This document shows positions 54,477-63,056 of a stretch of DNA of 64,000 nucleotides, one piece after another. Each line of letters opens with the position of its first letter. The stretch's first letter is position 1. A program made the translations under genes and the position numbers. This stretch comes from CAVQMB01 sp963713445 (GTDB lineage: Bacteria > Pseudomonadota > Gammaproteobacteria > Competibacterales > Competibacteraceae): contig CAVQMB010000007.1 in assembly GCA_963713445.1 (NCBI GenBank), forward strand, positions 62,001 to 126,000. The letters run 5' to 3'. The notes under the pieces were generated by a model. The model searched no databases. It had not been told where the DNA came from and was given only the letters and a program-made list of their open reading frames with translations.

Positions 54477-55100
54477 ATGAACCGCTGGGACGAACGCTAC
54501 AGTGCCGAGGATTATGCCTACGGCCCGGAACCCAATGACTTTCTGGCCGCGCACGCCCATAAGCTGCCTGCCGGCCGCATCCTGTGCCTGGCCGAGGGTG
54601 AAGGCCGTAACGCGGTCTTCCTGGCCTCGTTGGGTTACCAAGTCACGGCTGTGGACCAGTCCGCCGTGGGCATGCGGAAAGCGCGCAAGCTGGCGGAACA
54701 AAAAGGCGTGACGATCGATACGATCGTGGCCGACCTGGCCGAATTCGCGATCGCGCGCAATACCTGGGACGGCATTGTCTCGATTTCCGCCCATGTGCCC
54801 GGGAGTATTCGCAAAGGCTTGCATCACCGCGTGGTCGCGGGGCTCAAACCGGGCGGCGTCTTCCTGCTCGAGGCCTATACGCCGCGGCAACTCGAAACGG
54901 CCGGCAAGGGCGGACCCGGCCCGGACCAACGCGAACGGTTCATGACCCTCGCCGAACTGCACCAAGAGCTGGACGGGCTCGACTTCGAAATCGCCAGGGA
55001 AACCGAGCGCGAAGTCAACGAGGGAACGTACCACTCGGGGCCCGGGGCCGTCGTGCAGATCATTGCCCGAAAGCCTGCCACTGCAAACCATTCTGCTTAA
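54477..55100 (+). CDS. TehB-like SAM-dependent methyltransferase
   Basis: 207 residues from ATG 54477 (GGAG nearby). Start MNRWDERYSAEDYAYGPEPN is characteristic of a small class I methyltransferase group related to tellurite-resistance TehB. SAM motif I is ILCLAEGEGRNAVFLASLG; the acidic second motif is TAVDQSAVGMRKA. Substrate is unknown; thiopurine, tellurite or small thiols are possibilities in the wider family. It appears to be monocistronic. Confidence 0.85.
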   Translation: MNRWDERYSAEDYAYGPEPNDFLAAHAHKLPAGRILCLAEGEGRNAVFLASLGYQVTAVDQSAVGMRKARKLAEQKGVTIDTIVADLAEFAIARNTWDGIVSISAHVPGSIRKGLHHRVVAGLKPGGVFLLEAYTPRQLETAGKGGPGPDQRERFMTLAELHQELDGLDFEIARETEREVNEGTYHSGPGAVVQIIARKPATANHSA

Positions 55101-55139
55101 TGCAGAAGGCCGTTTGGGCGCAGTCGTTTCCGCGGCCTG

Positions 55140-55256
55140 CTACAGCGCGGCAGTGAGCTTGCCGCACTTGTCGGTCAGGCGCGTGTTCTCGCTATAGTCC
55201 ACGGGACACTCGATGATGGTGACCGTATTCTGTGCAAGCGCTTCCTCGAGCGCGGG
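55140..55256 (-). pseudogene. 3' tail of acetolactate synthase gene
   Basis: ALEEALAQNTVTIIECPVDY followed by SENTRLTDKCGKL is the C-terminal end of catabolic acetolactate synthase (AlsS/IlvB). Only about 38 codons remain; upstream sequence is the frmA promoter region. Confidence 0.7.
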
Positions 55257-55366
55257 CAGGATCCATATCCGGTTGCCGGGCACACAAGCGCCTCCTATAC
55301 TGCCGTTCGCCGCCGAGGCGTCTACCCCAGGGTCGCCCGGCATCGCCCATGCAGAGGAGAACGTTG

Positions 55367-56479
55367 ATGAAATCCCGAGCCGCCGTTGCCTTCGCACCCG
55401 CGAAGCCGCTCGAAATCGTCGAACTCGATGTCGCGCCGCCTAACGCCGGCGAAGTGCTCGTGCGGATCGTCGCCACCGGTGTATGCCACACCGACGCCTT
55501 TACCCTGAGCGGCGAGGATCCCGAAGGCATTTTCCCGGCGGTGCTTGGACACGAGGGCGGCGGCATCGTCGAGGAAGTCGGCGAAGGGGTTACCAGCGTC
55601 AAGCCAGGCGACCACGTCATTCCGCTCTACACGGCCGAATGCGGCAAGTGCAAGTTCTGCCTCTCGGGCAAGACCAACCTGTGCCAGGCGGTGCGCACCA
55701 CCCAGGGCAAGGGCCTGATGCCGGATGGCACCACACGCTTTTCGCTCGACGGCAAGCCGATCTTTCACTACATGGGCACAAGCACCTTCAGTGAGTACAC
55801 CGTCGTGCCGGAGATCTCGCTCGCGGTCATCAACAAGGAAGCACCACTGGAGCAAGTGTGCCTGCTCGGCTGCGGCGTCACCACGGGCATCGGTGCGGTG
55901 AAGAACACGGCCAAGGTGGAGCCGGGCAGCACGGTCGCCGTGTTCGGCCTCGGCGGCATCGGCCTCGCCGTCATCCAGGGTGCGGTGATGGCCAAGGCCG
56001 GTCGGATCATCGCCGTCGACCTCAACCCGGGCAAGTTCGAACTCGCCCGACAGATGGGTGCCACCGACTGCGTGAACCCGAAGGAGCATGGCGATACGCC
56101 GATCCAGGCCGTCATCGTCGAGATGACTGACGGCGGCGTGGACTACAGCTTCGAGTGCATCGGCAACGTGGATGTGATGCGCGCCGCGCTGGAGTGCTGC
56201 CACAAGGGCTGGGGCGAGAGCACGATCATCGGTGTCGCCGGTGCGGGACAGGAAATCCGCACCCGCCCGTTCCAGCTGGTGACCGGACGGGTATGGCGCG
56301 GCTCGGCCTTCGGCGGCGTGAAGGGCCGCAGCCAGCTGCCCGGCATGGTGGAGCAAGCCATGACCGGCGAGATCGCCCTCGACCCGTTCATCACGCACGC
56401 GATGCCACTCGAGCGAATCAACGAAGCCTTCGACCTCATGCACGAAGGTAAATCCATCCGTACCGTGATTCATTTCTGA
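55367..56479 (+). CDS. frmA: S-(hydroxymethyl)glutathione dehydrogenase
   Basis: 370-residue class III zinc alcohol dehydrogenase oxidising the formaldehyde-glutathione adduct with NAD. Catalytic zinc region GVCHTDAFTLSG and LGHEGGGIVE; structural-zinc Cys cluster ECGKCKFCLSGKTNLC; Rossmann motif FGLGGIGLAVI. ATG 55367 has GAGGAGA at good spacing. It is directly followed by S-formylglutathione hydrolase (1 bp after the stop), so the pair forms the glutathione-dependent formaldehyde-detoxification operon. Confidence 0.95.
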   Translation: MKSRAAVAFAPAKPLEIVELDVAPPNAGEVLVRIVATGVCHTDAFTLSGEDPEGIFPAVLGHEGGGIVEEVGEGVTSVKPGDHVIPLYTAECGKCKFCLSGKTNLCQAVRTTQGKGLMPDGTTRFSLDGKPIFHYMGTSTFSEYTVVPEISLAVINKEAPLEQVCLLGCGVTTGIGAVKNTAKVEPGSTVAVFGLGGIGLAVIQGAVMAKAGRIIAVDLNPGKFELARQMGATDCVNPKEHGDTPIQAVIVEMTDGGVDYSFECIGNVDVMRAALECCHKGWGESTIIGVAGAGQEIRTRPFQLVTGRVWRGSAFGGVKGRSQLPGMVEQAMTGEIALDPFITHAMPLERINEAFDLMHEGKSIRTVIHF

Positions 56480-56480
56480 G

Positions 56481-57308
56481 ATGGAACGCGTCGAATCCCA
56501 TGCCTGCTTCGGCGGCACGCAAACGGTCTGGGCACATGATTGCGAGACATTGGACTGCCCGATGCGCTTTGGCGTATACCTGCCCCCGCAGGCGGAAAAA
56601 CAGCCTTGTCCGGTGCTCTACTGGCTTTCGGGCCTGACCTGTACCGAACAGAACTTCATCGCCAAGGCGGGTGCTCAGCGCTTCGCCGCGGAACACGGCC
56701 TGATCATCGTTGCTCCCGACACCAGCCCGCGTGGCGAGGACATCGCCGACGATGACGCCTACGACCTCGGCCAGGGCGCGGGCTTTTACCTCAATGCCAC
56801 GCAATCCCCGTGGTCGCAGCATTTCCGCATGTACGACTACGTGGTCGAGGAACTGCCACGCCTGGTCGAGCGACATTTCCCTGTGAATGAATTTCGCGGC
56901 GTGAGCGGCCACTCGATGGGCGGGCACGGAGCGCTTGTCGTGGCCTTGAAGAATCCGGATCGCTACCGCAGCGTCTCGGCATTTTCGCCGATCGTTGCGC
57001 CGTCGCGGGTGCCGTGGGGCGAAAAGGCGTTCACGGCCTACCTGGGTCAGGACCGCGATGCCTGGAAGGCGTGGGATGCCTGCGAGCTGATCGCCGGCGG
57101 CGCACGCGTTCCGGAAATCCTCGTCGACCAGGGCACGGGCGACGACTTTCTTGCGAAACAGTTACGACCCGATCTGCTGCGCGACGCCTGCGACCAGACC
57201 GGTCAGCCGCTGGAGCTGCGCCTCCAACCGGGCTACGACCACAGCTACTATTTCATTGCCACGTTCATCGGCGAGCACATCGCTCATCACGCAAAAGCGC
57301 TGACATAA
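56481..57308 (+). CDS. fghA: S-formylglutathione hydrolase
   Basis: 275-residue esterase-D-type alpha/beta hydrolase. Nucleophile Ser in SGHSMGGHG, Asp in DQGTGDDFL, His in GYDHSYYF; oxyanion region WLSGLTCTEQNF. It releases formate and glutathione from the product of FrmA. The start lies one base after the frmA stop. Confidence 0.95.
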   Translation: MERVESHACFGGTQTVWAHDCETLDCPMRFGVYLPPQAEKQPCPVLYWLSGLTCTEQNFIAKAGAQRFAAEHGLIIVAPDTSPRGEDIADDDAYDLGQGAGFYLNATQSPWSQHFRMYDYVVEELPRLVERHFPVNEFRGVSGHSMGGHGALVVALKNPDRYRSVSAFSPIVAPSRVPWGEKAFTAYLGQDRDAWKAWDACELIAGGARVPEILVDQGTGDDFLAKQLRPDLLRDACDQTGQPLELRLQPGYDHSYYFIATFIGEHIAHHAKALT

Positions 57309-57434
57309 GGCGCCAACATTATGATCACCACTGCAGGGTAGTGCGCTGTTTACGCCGATCTCGATTACCGATGGCATGTTCAACAACGACGTGATGACCT
57401 TGTTCGGCTAAAGCATCAGTCCTGGGGGAGCATC

Positions 57435-57685
57435 ATGGTCATTCGCATTTCGAAGGTGGCGATGGTGGCGGCCATCGCGCAAAGATCTAGGCCGTGATCG
57501 GGCTCATACTCGGTTTCCTGCTCTGGCAGGTTGGCTTCATGACCATCGGCGGCGAATGGTTCGGCATGTGGCAGTTGCAGTACTGGAATGGTGTGTCAAG
57601 CGCTTTCCGCTTTGTCATGGTGATCATGGCGGTACTTATCTTCGTGGTGATGCCCGACGGGGATCTGGCACCGCTGGGCGGGTAG
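57435..57685 (+). pseudogene. DUF2165 membrane protein, internally deleted
   Basis: Begins MVIRISKVAMVAAIA (ATG 57435) and, after a loss of most of the middle, continues in another frame with LILGFLLWQVGFMTIGGEWF and SAFRFVMVIMAVLIFVVMPD. These are the two ends of DUF2165 small integral membrane proteins, which normally have about 160 residues. The deletion also shifts the frame. A 63-codon piece from GTG 57494 could still be translated. The 57309-57434 stretch holds another unassigned ORF tail. Confidence 0.65.
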
Positions 57686-57798
57686 AACCGATAGCGCATT
57701 CCGACTGGGCAGCTGTCTTTGCGGTTAACCACGGACACCCGATGGTGGGACGCGATGCGAGATTCTGGCGCTATCGGGAACGGTACGGTGTGATTAAG

Positions 57799-57814
57799 TT
57801 GACAGCGTTGTCAA
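57799..57814. promoter_or_regulatory. Palindrome upstream of cytochrome gene
   Basis: TTGACAGCGTTGTCAA is a perfect 6-4-6 inverted repeat about 90 bp before the cytochrome ATG. It coincides with a consensus -35 hexamer (TTGACA), although no good -10 is found at 17 bp. A repressor site overlapping a promoter is likely. Confidence 0.4.
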
Positions 57815-57906
57815 GCAGTGTTAATCCATGTGAATAAAATGGAGTTGTATAGTAATAAGAAAAATTTCCTCTTGAATTTTCACGGCTGAAAAACCGGGAG
57901 GCAGTA

Positions 57907-58362
57907 ATGAGCTCACGGAAATTCATTCGAGCGTTCGCAATCACCGCGGTGGTGGGTATCTGCATGCTGGCCACCAGCGAGCCGGCTTTTGCGCAGGATA
58001 AGGCCGTCCAAATCAAACTCGGCAAATACGAATACATGGGACAGTGCGCCGCGTGTCACGGTCCCCACGGAAAGGGGGACGGTCCGGTAGCGGAGGTTCT
58101 GACGCAAAAGCCGAGCGATCTCACGCGGATTGCAAAAAGCTATGGTGGTACCTTCCCCACCGATGAGATTTATCAAATCATCGACGGCCGCAAGATGAGC
58201 AGTCCACACGGCGATCGACAGATGCCGGTCTGGGGCTTTCGATATATGGAAAGCGCCGTTGCACAGGCCGGTAAGGTTCCTCACGACGTGGACGCTCAGG
58301 AACTCATGGAAGGACGTATCACGGCGTTGGTGCAATATCTGGAGTCGATCCAGGCAAAGTAG
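57907..58362 (+). CDS. Periplasmic c-type cytochrome
   Basis: 151 residues. Signal peptide (FAITAVVGICMLATSEPAFA). One haem site CAACH (about residues 49-53) and a distal Met candidate in RQMPVWGFRYME, typical of class I cytochromes c. GGGAGG precedes the ATG. It probably carries electrons for a periplasmic dehydrogenase; the sulfite-oxidase-type gene 5 kb away could be a partner, but this is inference. Confidence 0.85.
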   Translation: MSSRKFIRAFAITAVVGICMLATSEPAFAQDKAVQIKLGKYEYMGQCAACHGPHGKGDGPVAEVLTQKPSDLTRIAKSYGGTFPTDEIYQIIDGRKMSSPHGDRQMPVWGFRYMESAVAQAGKVPHDVDAQELMEGRITALVQYLESIQAK

Positions 58363-59132
58363 TGCCCTGATCGTGCTGTTCAGGGCCGCCCGGTTTGGTC
58401 GACGGCCACGGGTGAGCCCTGACTGCGACACGGTGAGTCGGAACTCTGGTAGTCAGAGGTACAAGACGCTTCAGGTGCTCGATCCTACTCTCCCTTTCAA
58501 TTTCCTCGAAAGGCAGATCGACGATCCGCCAGAGATCGGCGATCTTAATCGGGTCCTCCCGTAGGCTGATCCAGCAGCAGCACGTGCCGCGCCTGACCAG
58601 CCCACACCCGTGAAAGGACCAGCCCGTGGCTGATGCTCGGAACGTCAAGGCTACACGGCCTTTTCCATCACCGCCGATACGCGGTAGTCCAGACCAACTG
58701 GAATCCACGCCAGCCGCCATCTGTCAAGCCAGCCAAGAATTAATCCGTCAAAAATGCCGATCATCTGGCATTCCTCCGCAGTTGTCCTTGATCAGCCGAC
58801 ACCGCTAACAGTGTGACCTGGCTGAGCGGTCCTGTTACCGGCGCCGATTATAGATAAGGACTCTGAACGTGGACGCGCATTGACGCAGATCAAGCTCGGT
58901 CGAGTTCTCGTCTTTCATGAACCGATGATATGGCGTGAAAAGTCGTGCAGCATTGTGTTGAAATATAAGGGAATGATTTGAAAACGTCGGTGCGGGCTTC
59001 CATAACCCGCGTCTGCAGGGCAGACTCGACAGCCGCGATGCAGGCAATTCAGGCCTTAACCCAACTGCCGCCGCCAGGATGCAGTGCGAGGAATCGAAAG
59101 ATACCCGACGACCCGGGATGTGAAGAGACACA
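58363..59132. other. Long spacer upstream of lar operon
   Basis: 770 bp without a recognised gene. A minus-strand stretch (REDPIKIADLWRIVDLPFEE) looks protein-like but has no family match. The lar promoter should lie in the last 200 bp; no site is evident. Confidence 0.5.
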
Positions 59133-60422
59133 ATGAACATTGAACTGGCTTATGGCCACAGCGGAATCACCCTGGAAATCCCCGATGACGTCACCGCGAC
59201 GGTCATTCGCAAGACGCCGTTGCCTGTGCCGGACGACCCGGCTGCGGTCATCGAGCGGGCGCTGGACAATCCGGTGGGGGCGCCTCCGCTGGTCCAGAAT
59301 GCGACCGGTGCGCGCACCGCGTGCATCCTGATTTGCGACATCACGCGCCCCGTGCCGAACCGTCTGTTTCTCCGACCGATTATCGAGCGTCTGCTGTCGG
59401 CCGGCGTACCCGCCGCGGGGATCACGGTTCTCGTCGCGACCGGGCTGCACAGGCCCAATCTGGACGAAGAATTGGCCGAGCTGATAGGAGATCCGTGGGT
59501 GCTGGAGAAGGTGGCCTGTGTCAATCACTACGCTCGTAATGACGAGGACCACGTCATGTTCGGGAGCACGGCCAGGCGTGGCGTCCCGGTGGGTATCGAC
59601 AAGCGCTTCGTCAACGCCGACGTCCGCATAGCCACCGGGCTTGTCGAACCGCATTTCATGGCGGGCTATTCGGGTGGGCGGAAAGTCGTCGCGCCCGGGG
59701 TGGCGCATCATTCCACCATCAGGACGTTTCATTCCGCGCGGTTCATGGAGGATCCCCTGGCCACGAGCTGTAATCTCGACGGAAACCCGCTCCACGATGA
59801 GCAACTGGACATCGTGGGCATGCTGGGCGGCACCCTCTATGGACTCAATACGGTAATCGATGAATCACGCAATTTAATCTTCGCCAATTTTGGGGAGATC
59901 ATCGAAAGCCATGCTGTGGCTGTGTCCTTTGTGCGTCAGTCCATCGAGGTGAAGGTCGGCCGCAAATTCGATGTGGTGGTCACCAGCGCCGCGGGTTATC
60001 CGCTTGACCGCACGTATTACCAGACGGTCAAGGGTATGGTGACGCCCCTGGATATTCTCGCCGACGGGGGCACTCTGATCATCGCCGCGGAGTGCGGCGA
60101 AGGCCTGGGGTCGCAGGAATTCAGGAAGGCGCAGCAACGATTGGTAGAACTCGGGCCGGACGCCTTTCTGTCCACCCTTCTGAAGAAGGAACTCGCGGAC
60201 GTCGACGAATGGCAGACCGAGATGCAGCTAAAGCCCATGCGTGTCGGCAGGATTATTCTGGTGGCTTCGACGTTGACGGAAGAGGACCGGCGACTCACCG
60301 GTGTGGACTGCCGGGATGACCTCAACGAGACACTGCGAACGGTGCTGCGGGAAACCGGCACTCGCGAATGTGCCGTGGTGCCGGAAGGACCCTATGTCGT
60401 GCCGTTCCATGGAACGGCCTGA
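59133..60422 (+). CDS. larA: Nickel-dependent lactate racemase family protein
   Basis: 429 residues. The pincer-cofactor-binding Lys is residue 184 in SGGRKVVAPG, the same number as in the Lactiplantibacillus enzyme. Other conserved parts: ITRPVPN, TGLHRPN, GLVEPHFMAGY, and YPLDRTYYQTVKGM. LarA homologues racemise or epimerise various 2-hydroxyacids, so lactate is only the default. Followed immediately by larC (ATG one base after the TGA), then larE and larB. Confidence 0.95.
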   Translation: MNIELAYGHSGITLEIPDDVTATVIRKTPLPVPDDPAAVIERALDNPVGAPPLVQNATGARTACILICDITRPVPNRLFLRPIIERLLSAGVPAAGITVLVATGLHRPNLDEELAELIGDPWVLEKVACVNHYARNDEDHVMFGSTARRGVPVGIDKRFVNADVRIATGLVEPHFMAGYSGGRKVVAPGVAHHSTIRTFHSARFMEDPLATSCNLDGNPLHDEQLDIVGMLGGTLYGLNTVIDESRNLIFANFGEIIESHAVAVSFVRQSIEVKVGRKFDVVVTSAAGYPLDRTYYQTVKGMVTPLDILADGGTLIIAAECGEGLGSQEFRKAQQRLVELGPDAFLSTLLKKELADVDEWQTEMQLKPMRVGRIILVASTLTEEDRRLTGVDCRDDLNETLRTVLRETGTRECAVVPEGPYVVPFHGTA

Positions 60423-61595
60423 ATGGCGCGGCATCTTCATCTCGATCCGCTGGGCGGAATCGCCGGCGACATGTTCGCGGCGGCCATGCTTGATGTGATG
60501 CCGGAGCTGGAAGATCGCGCAACCGGGCTCGCCGCGGTGCTGCTGGGGGACGAGACGAAGGTCGAGATTGCGAGGCAGTCCGTAGGTGGATTTTTTGGAT
60601 GCCGCGTAAAGTCGTTGTGCAGGGAGACGGAACGCCACCGCCACCTGCGTGATATTGTCGAAATGATCGAGGCCTGTGATGCCTTGAGCGACCGTGGCCG
60701 GGCCATTGCCGTGGACATCTTCCGGCGCCTGGCCGAGGCCGAGGCCGCCGTCCACAATACCCGTGTGGACGAGGTCCATTTCCACGAGGTCGGCGCGGCC
60801 GACGCCATTCTGGATATCGCGCTGGCCGGTCTGTTGATCGATGCGGCTGATGCCCGGACCTATTCCATCGGGCCGCTTCCAATGGGCGGAGGAACGGTGC
60901 AGACGGAACACGGTGTTATGCCGGTGCCCGCACCCGCCACCGCGAGGCTGCTGGAAGGCTTTGTGGTTCACGATGACGGCATTGGCGGTGAGCGGGTCAC
61001 GCCGACCGGCGCCGCGATCCTGGCTCATCTTAAATCGCGCATGGTCGATGTGGCGCCGCCAGGTCGTTTCGGCCGCAGCGGCATGGGGTTCGGAACCCGG
61101 ACGCTTCCTGACCGCCCTAACGCGCTTCGCGTCGTGGAGATAACCGGCATCGCGGATGGCGCGACCGATTCCGCGGGAGGACGGGACACCGTCATGACGG
61201 CGACGTTCGAGGTGGACGACCAGACGCCGGAGGATCTCGCCCACGCGCTGGACCGGATCAGAGCGACGGCGGGCGTTTTGGATGTCGTTCAATACACCGC
61301 TACCGGAAAGAAAGGCCGCGTGGTCGCCTGCGTACGGGTGCTGTGCGAGCCGGCGGCGCGCGCTCAGGTTCTGGACGAAATTTTCGTTCAAACCACCACC
61401 CTCGGCATTCGCGAACAGTGGGTGGCGCGAAGCGTCCTCGGACGCAAACTGACCGGGAAAGAAGGCGTGCCCGTCAAGATCGCCGATCGCCTGGGCCGCA
61501 AGACGTGCAAGGCGGAATTTGATGTATTGACGCAGAAGGCCCACGATCATGCGTCCCGGGAGGCGTTGCGCAGACGGGTGGAACAGGATGACTGA
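60423..61595 (+). CDS. larC: Nickel-pincer cofactor cyclometallase
   Basis: 390 residues with both LarC halves in a single ORF (in lactobacilli the gene needs a programmed frameshift). Recognisable by LHLDPLGGIAGDMFAAAMLD, DEVHFHEVGAADAILDI and the C-terminal TTTLGIREQWVARSVL. It inserts Ni into the pyridinium dithiocarboxylate. Overlaps larE by 8 bp. Confidence 0.95.
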   Translation: MARHLHLDPLGGIAGDMFAAAMLDVMPELEDRATGLAAVLLGDETKVEIARQSVGGFFGCRVKSLCRETERHRHLRDIVEMIEACDALSDRGRAIAVDIFRRLAEAEAAVHNTRVDEVHFHEVGAADAILDIALAGLLIDAADARTYSIGPLPMGGGTVQTEHGVMPVPAPATARLLEGFVVHDDGIGGERVTPTGAAILAHLKSRMVDVAPPGRFGRSGMGFGTRTLPDRPNALRVVEITGIADGATDSAGGRDTVMTATFEVDDQTPEDLAHALDRIRATAGVLDVVQYTATGKKGRVVACVRVLCEPAARAQVLDEIFVQTTTLGIREQWVARSVLGRKLTGKEGVPVKIADRLGRKTCKAEFDVLTQKAHDHASREALRRRVEQDD

Positions 61596-62376
61596 AGCGC
61601 GAAATGAAGTGCTGGCCGACGTGTTGCGGCGCATCGATCGGCCGGCGATCGCCGTCAGTGGCGGTGTCGACAGCATGACACTGGCTGCGTTTGCTCATGA
61701 ATTGCTGCCGGCCGTCACCATGGTGCACGCAATCTCGCCCGCGGTGCCCGAAAGCGCGACAAGCCGGGTGAAGCAGTTCGCCGCCGAGCGTGGCTGGGGG
61801 CTCCGCCTGGTTGATGCCCGCGAGTTCGAGGATGCCCGCTACCTCGCCAATCCGGCCAATCGCTGTTTTTTCTGCAAGACCAATCTGTACGGTACGATGG
61901 CGCGAGTGGCCGGTGGCACATTGGTGTCCGGCACCAATCTCGATGATCTGTCGGATTGGCGGCCCGGACTGCAGGCGGCCAAGGACTATGCTGTGCGCCA
62001 TCCGTTCGTGGCTGCCCGTTTCACGAAGAGCGATGTCAGAGCGTTGGCGGCGCGGTTGGATCTTGGCGAAATCGCGGAATTGCCCGCCTCGCCCTGTCTT
62101 TCAAGCCGCATCGAAACGGGTCTCATGATCGAGTCTGCCATGCTGCGACGGGTCGACGCCGTTGAGTCTCACGTGCGAGCTGCCTTTGGCGTCGCCACGG
62201 TGCGTTGTCGCAGGCGGGCAGGCGGGTTCGTGCTGGAACTCGACCCCGCGACGCTCGCGGCAATGGGGGAGGGCCAGCGCGAAGCGATGGCCGCCGACAT
62301 ATCGGCAATTGCCGGCGAGCGCGTGGCGCTCGAGCCCTATCGCCGTGGTAGTGCATTTTTGCGGGGCGTCCAATGA
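61588..62376 (+). CDS. larE: ATP-dependent sacrificial sulfur transferase
   Basis: 262 residues. PP-loop AVSGGVDSMTLA; sacrificial Cys170 in SPCLSSRI, equivalent to Cys176 of the characterised enzyme. Also CFFCKTNLYG, a possible extra Cys pair. It converts the carboxylates of the pincer precursor to thiocarboxylates. It starts at ATG 61588 inside the end of larC and overlaps larB by 4 bp (ATGA). Confidence 0.95.
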   Translation: MTEARNEVLADVLRRIDRPAIAVSGGVDSMTLAAFAHELLPAVTMVHAISPAVPESATSRVKQFAAERGWGLRLVDAREFEDARYLANPANRCFFCKTNLYGTMARVAGGTLVSGTNLDDLSDWRPGLQAAKDYAVRHPFVAARFTKSDVRALAARLDLGEIAELPASPCLSSRIETGLMIESAMLRRVDAVESHVRAAFGVATVRCRRRAGGFVLELDPATLAAMGEGQREAMAADISAIAGERVALEPYRRGSAFLRGVQ

Positions 62377-63029
62377 GCACCGCCAGGGACGCCGAGATCA
62401 ATTTCGACTGGGGACGCGCCGAGCGGATCGGCCTCAGTGAAACGGTTTTGAGTGAAGGCAAGTCGCCCGGGCAACTGCAAGCTATCGCCGAAGCGGTGAG
62501 GGCACGCAACGCGCGCTGCCTGTTCACCCGCCTGTCGCCAGAAGGCGCGGCCACACTCGGTGATATCGACTACCATGAGCTTTCCCGTACCGGGATTGTC
62601 GGTAAAAGTGAGCAGCCAGCGGGTGTCGCGCGGGTCTGCATCGTCACCGCCGGCACATCGGATGCGCCCGCCGCCTGGGAAGCGGCCCGAACCCTCGCCT
62701 TCCATGGTCATGGCGCCAGCACGATATTCGATGTCGGGGTGGCCGGTCTGCACCGGCTCTTGAACAGGCTCGGCGATATCGCGCGGCATGAGGTCATCAT
62801 CGTCGTGGCGGGTATGGATGCGGCGCTCGCCACCGTGGTCGCCGGTCAGGTGGGCTCGCCCGTGATTGGTGTGCCCACCTCTATTGGATACGGTGCCGCC
62901 CGGGATGGTACAGCGGCGCTGAATGCCATGCTGGCAAGCTGCGCCGCTGGGCTCACCGTGGTCAACATCGACAATGGCTTCGGCGCCGCCTGCGCCGCTA
63001 TCCGGCATCTGGCACGCGCGGGCCTATGA
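62373..63029 (+). CDS. larB: Pincer-cofactor carboxylase/hydrolase
   Basis: 218 residues of the PurE-like LarB family, which carboxylates nicotinic acid adenine dinucleotide and hydrolyses it. Conserved VTAGTSDAPAAWEAA, VVAGMDAALATVVAGQV, VIGVPTSIGYGA and NIDNGFGAACAA. Last gene of the lar operon. It converges on the sulfite-oxidase-type gene with a 27-bp gap. Confidence 0.95.
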   Translation: MSTARDAEINFDWGRAERIGLSETVLSEGKSPGQLQAIAEAVRARNARCLFTRLSPEGAATLGDIDYHELSRTGIVGKSEQPAGVARVCIVTAGTSDAPAAWEAARTLAFHGHGASTIFDVGVAGLHRLLNRLGDIARHEVIIVVAGMDAALATVVAGQVGSPVIGVPTSIGYGAARDGTAALNAMLASCAAGLTVVNIDNGFGAACAAIRHLARAGL

Positions 63030-63056
63030 GTCGTGGGCCGGGCACCGGCTGCGGGC

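Noticed and set aside
57799..57840. Standard sigma-70 promoter for the cytochrome gene
   Set aside because: TTGACA is perfect, but no acceptable -10 hexamer occurs at 16-18 bp, so only the palindrome is reported.
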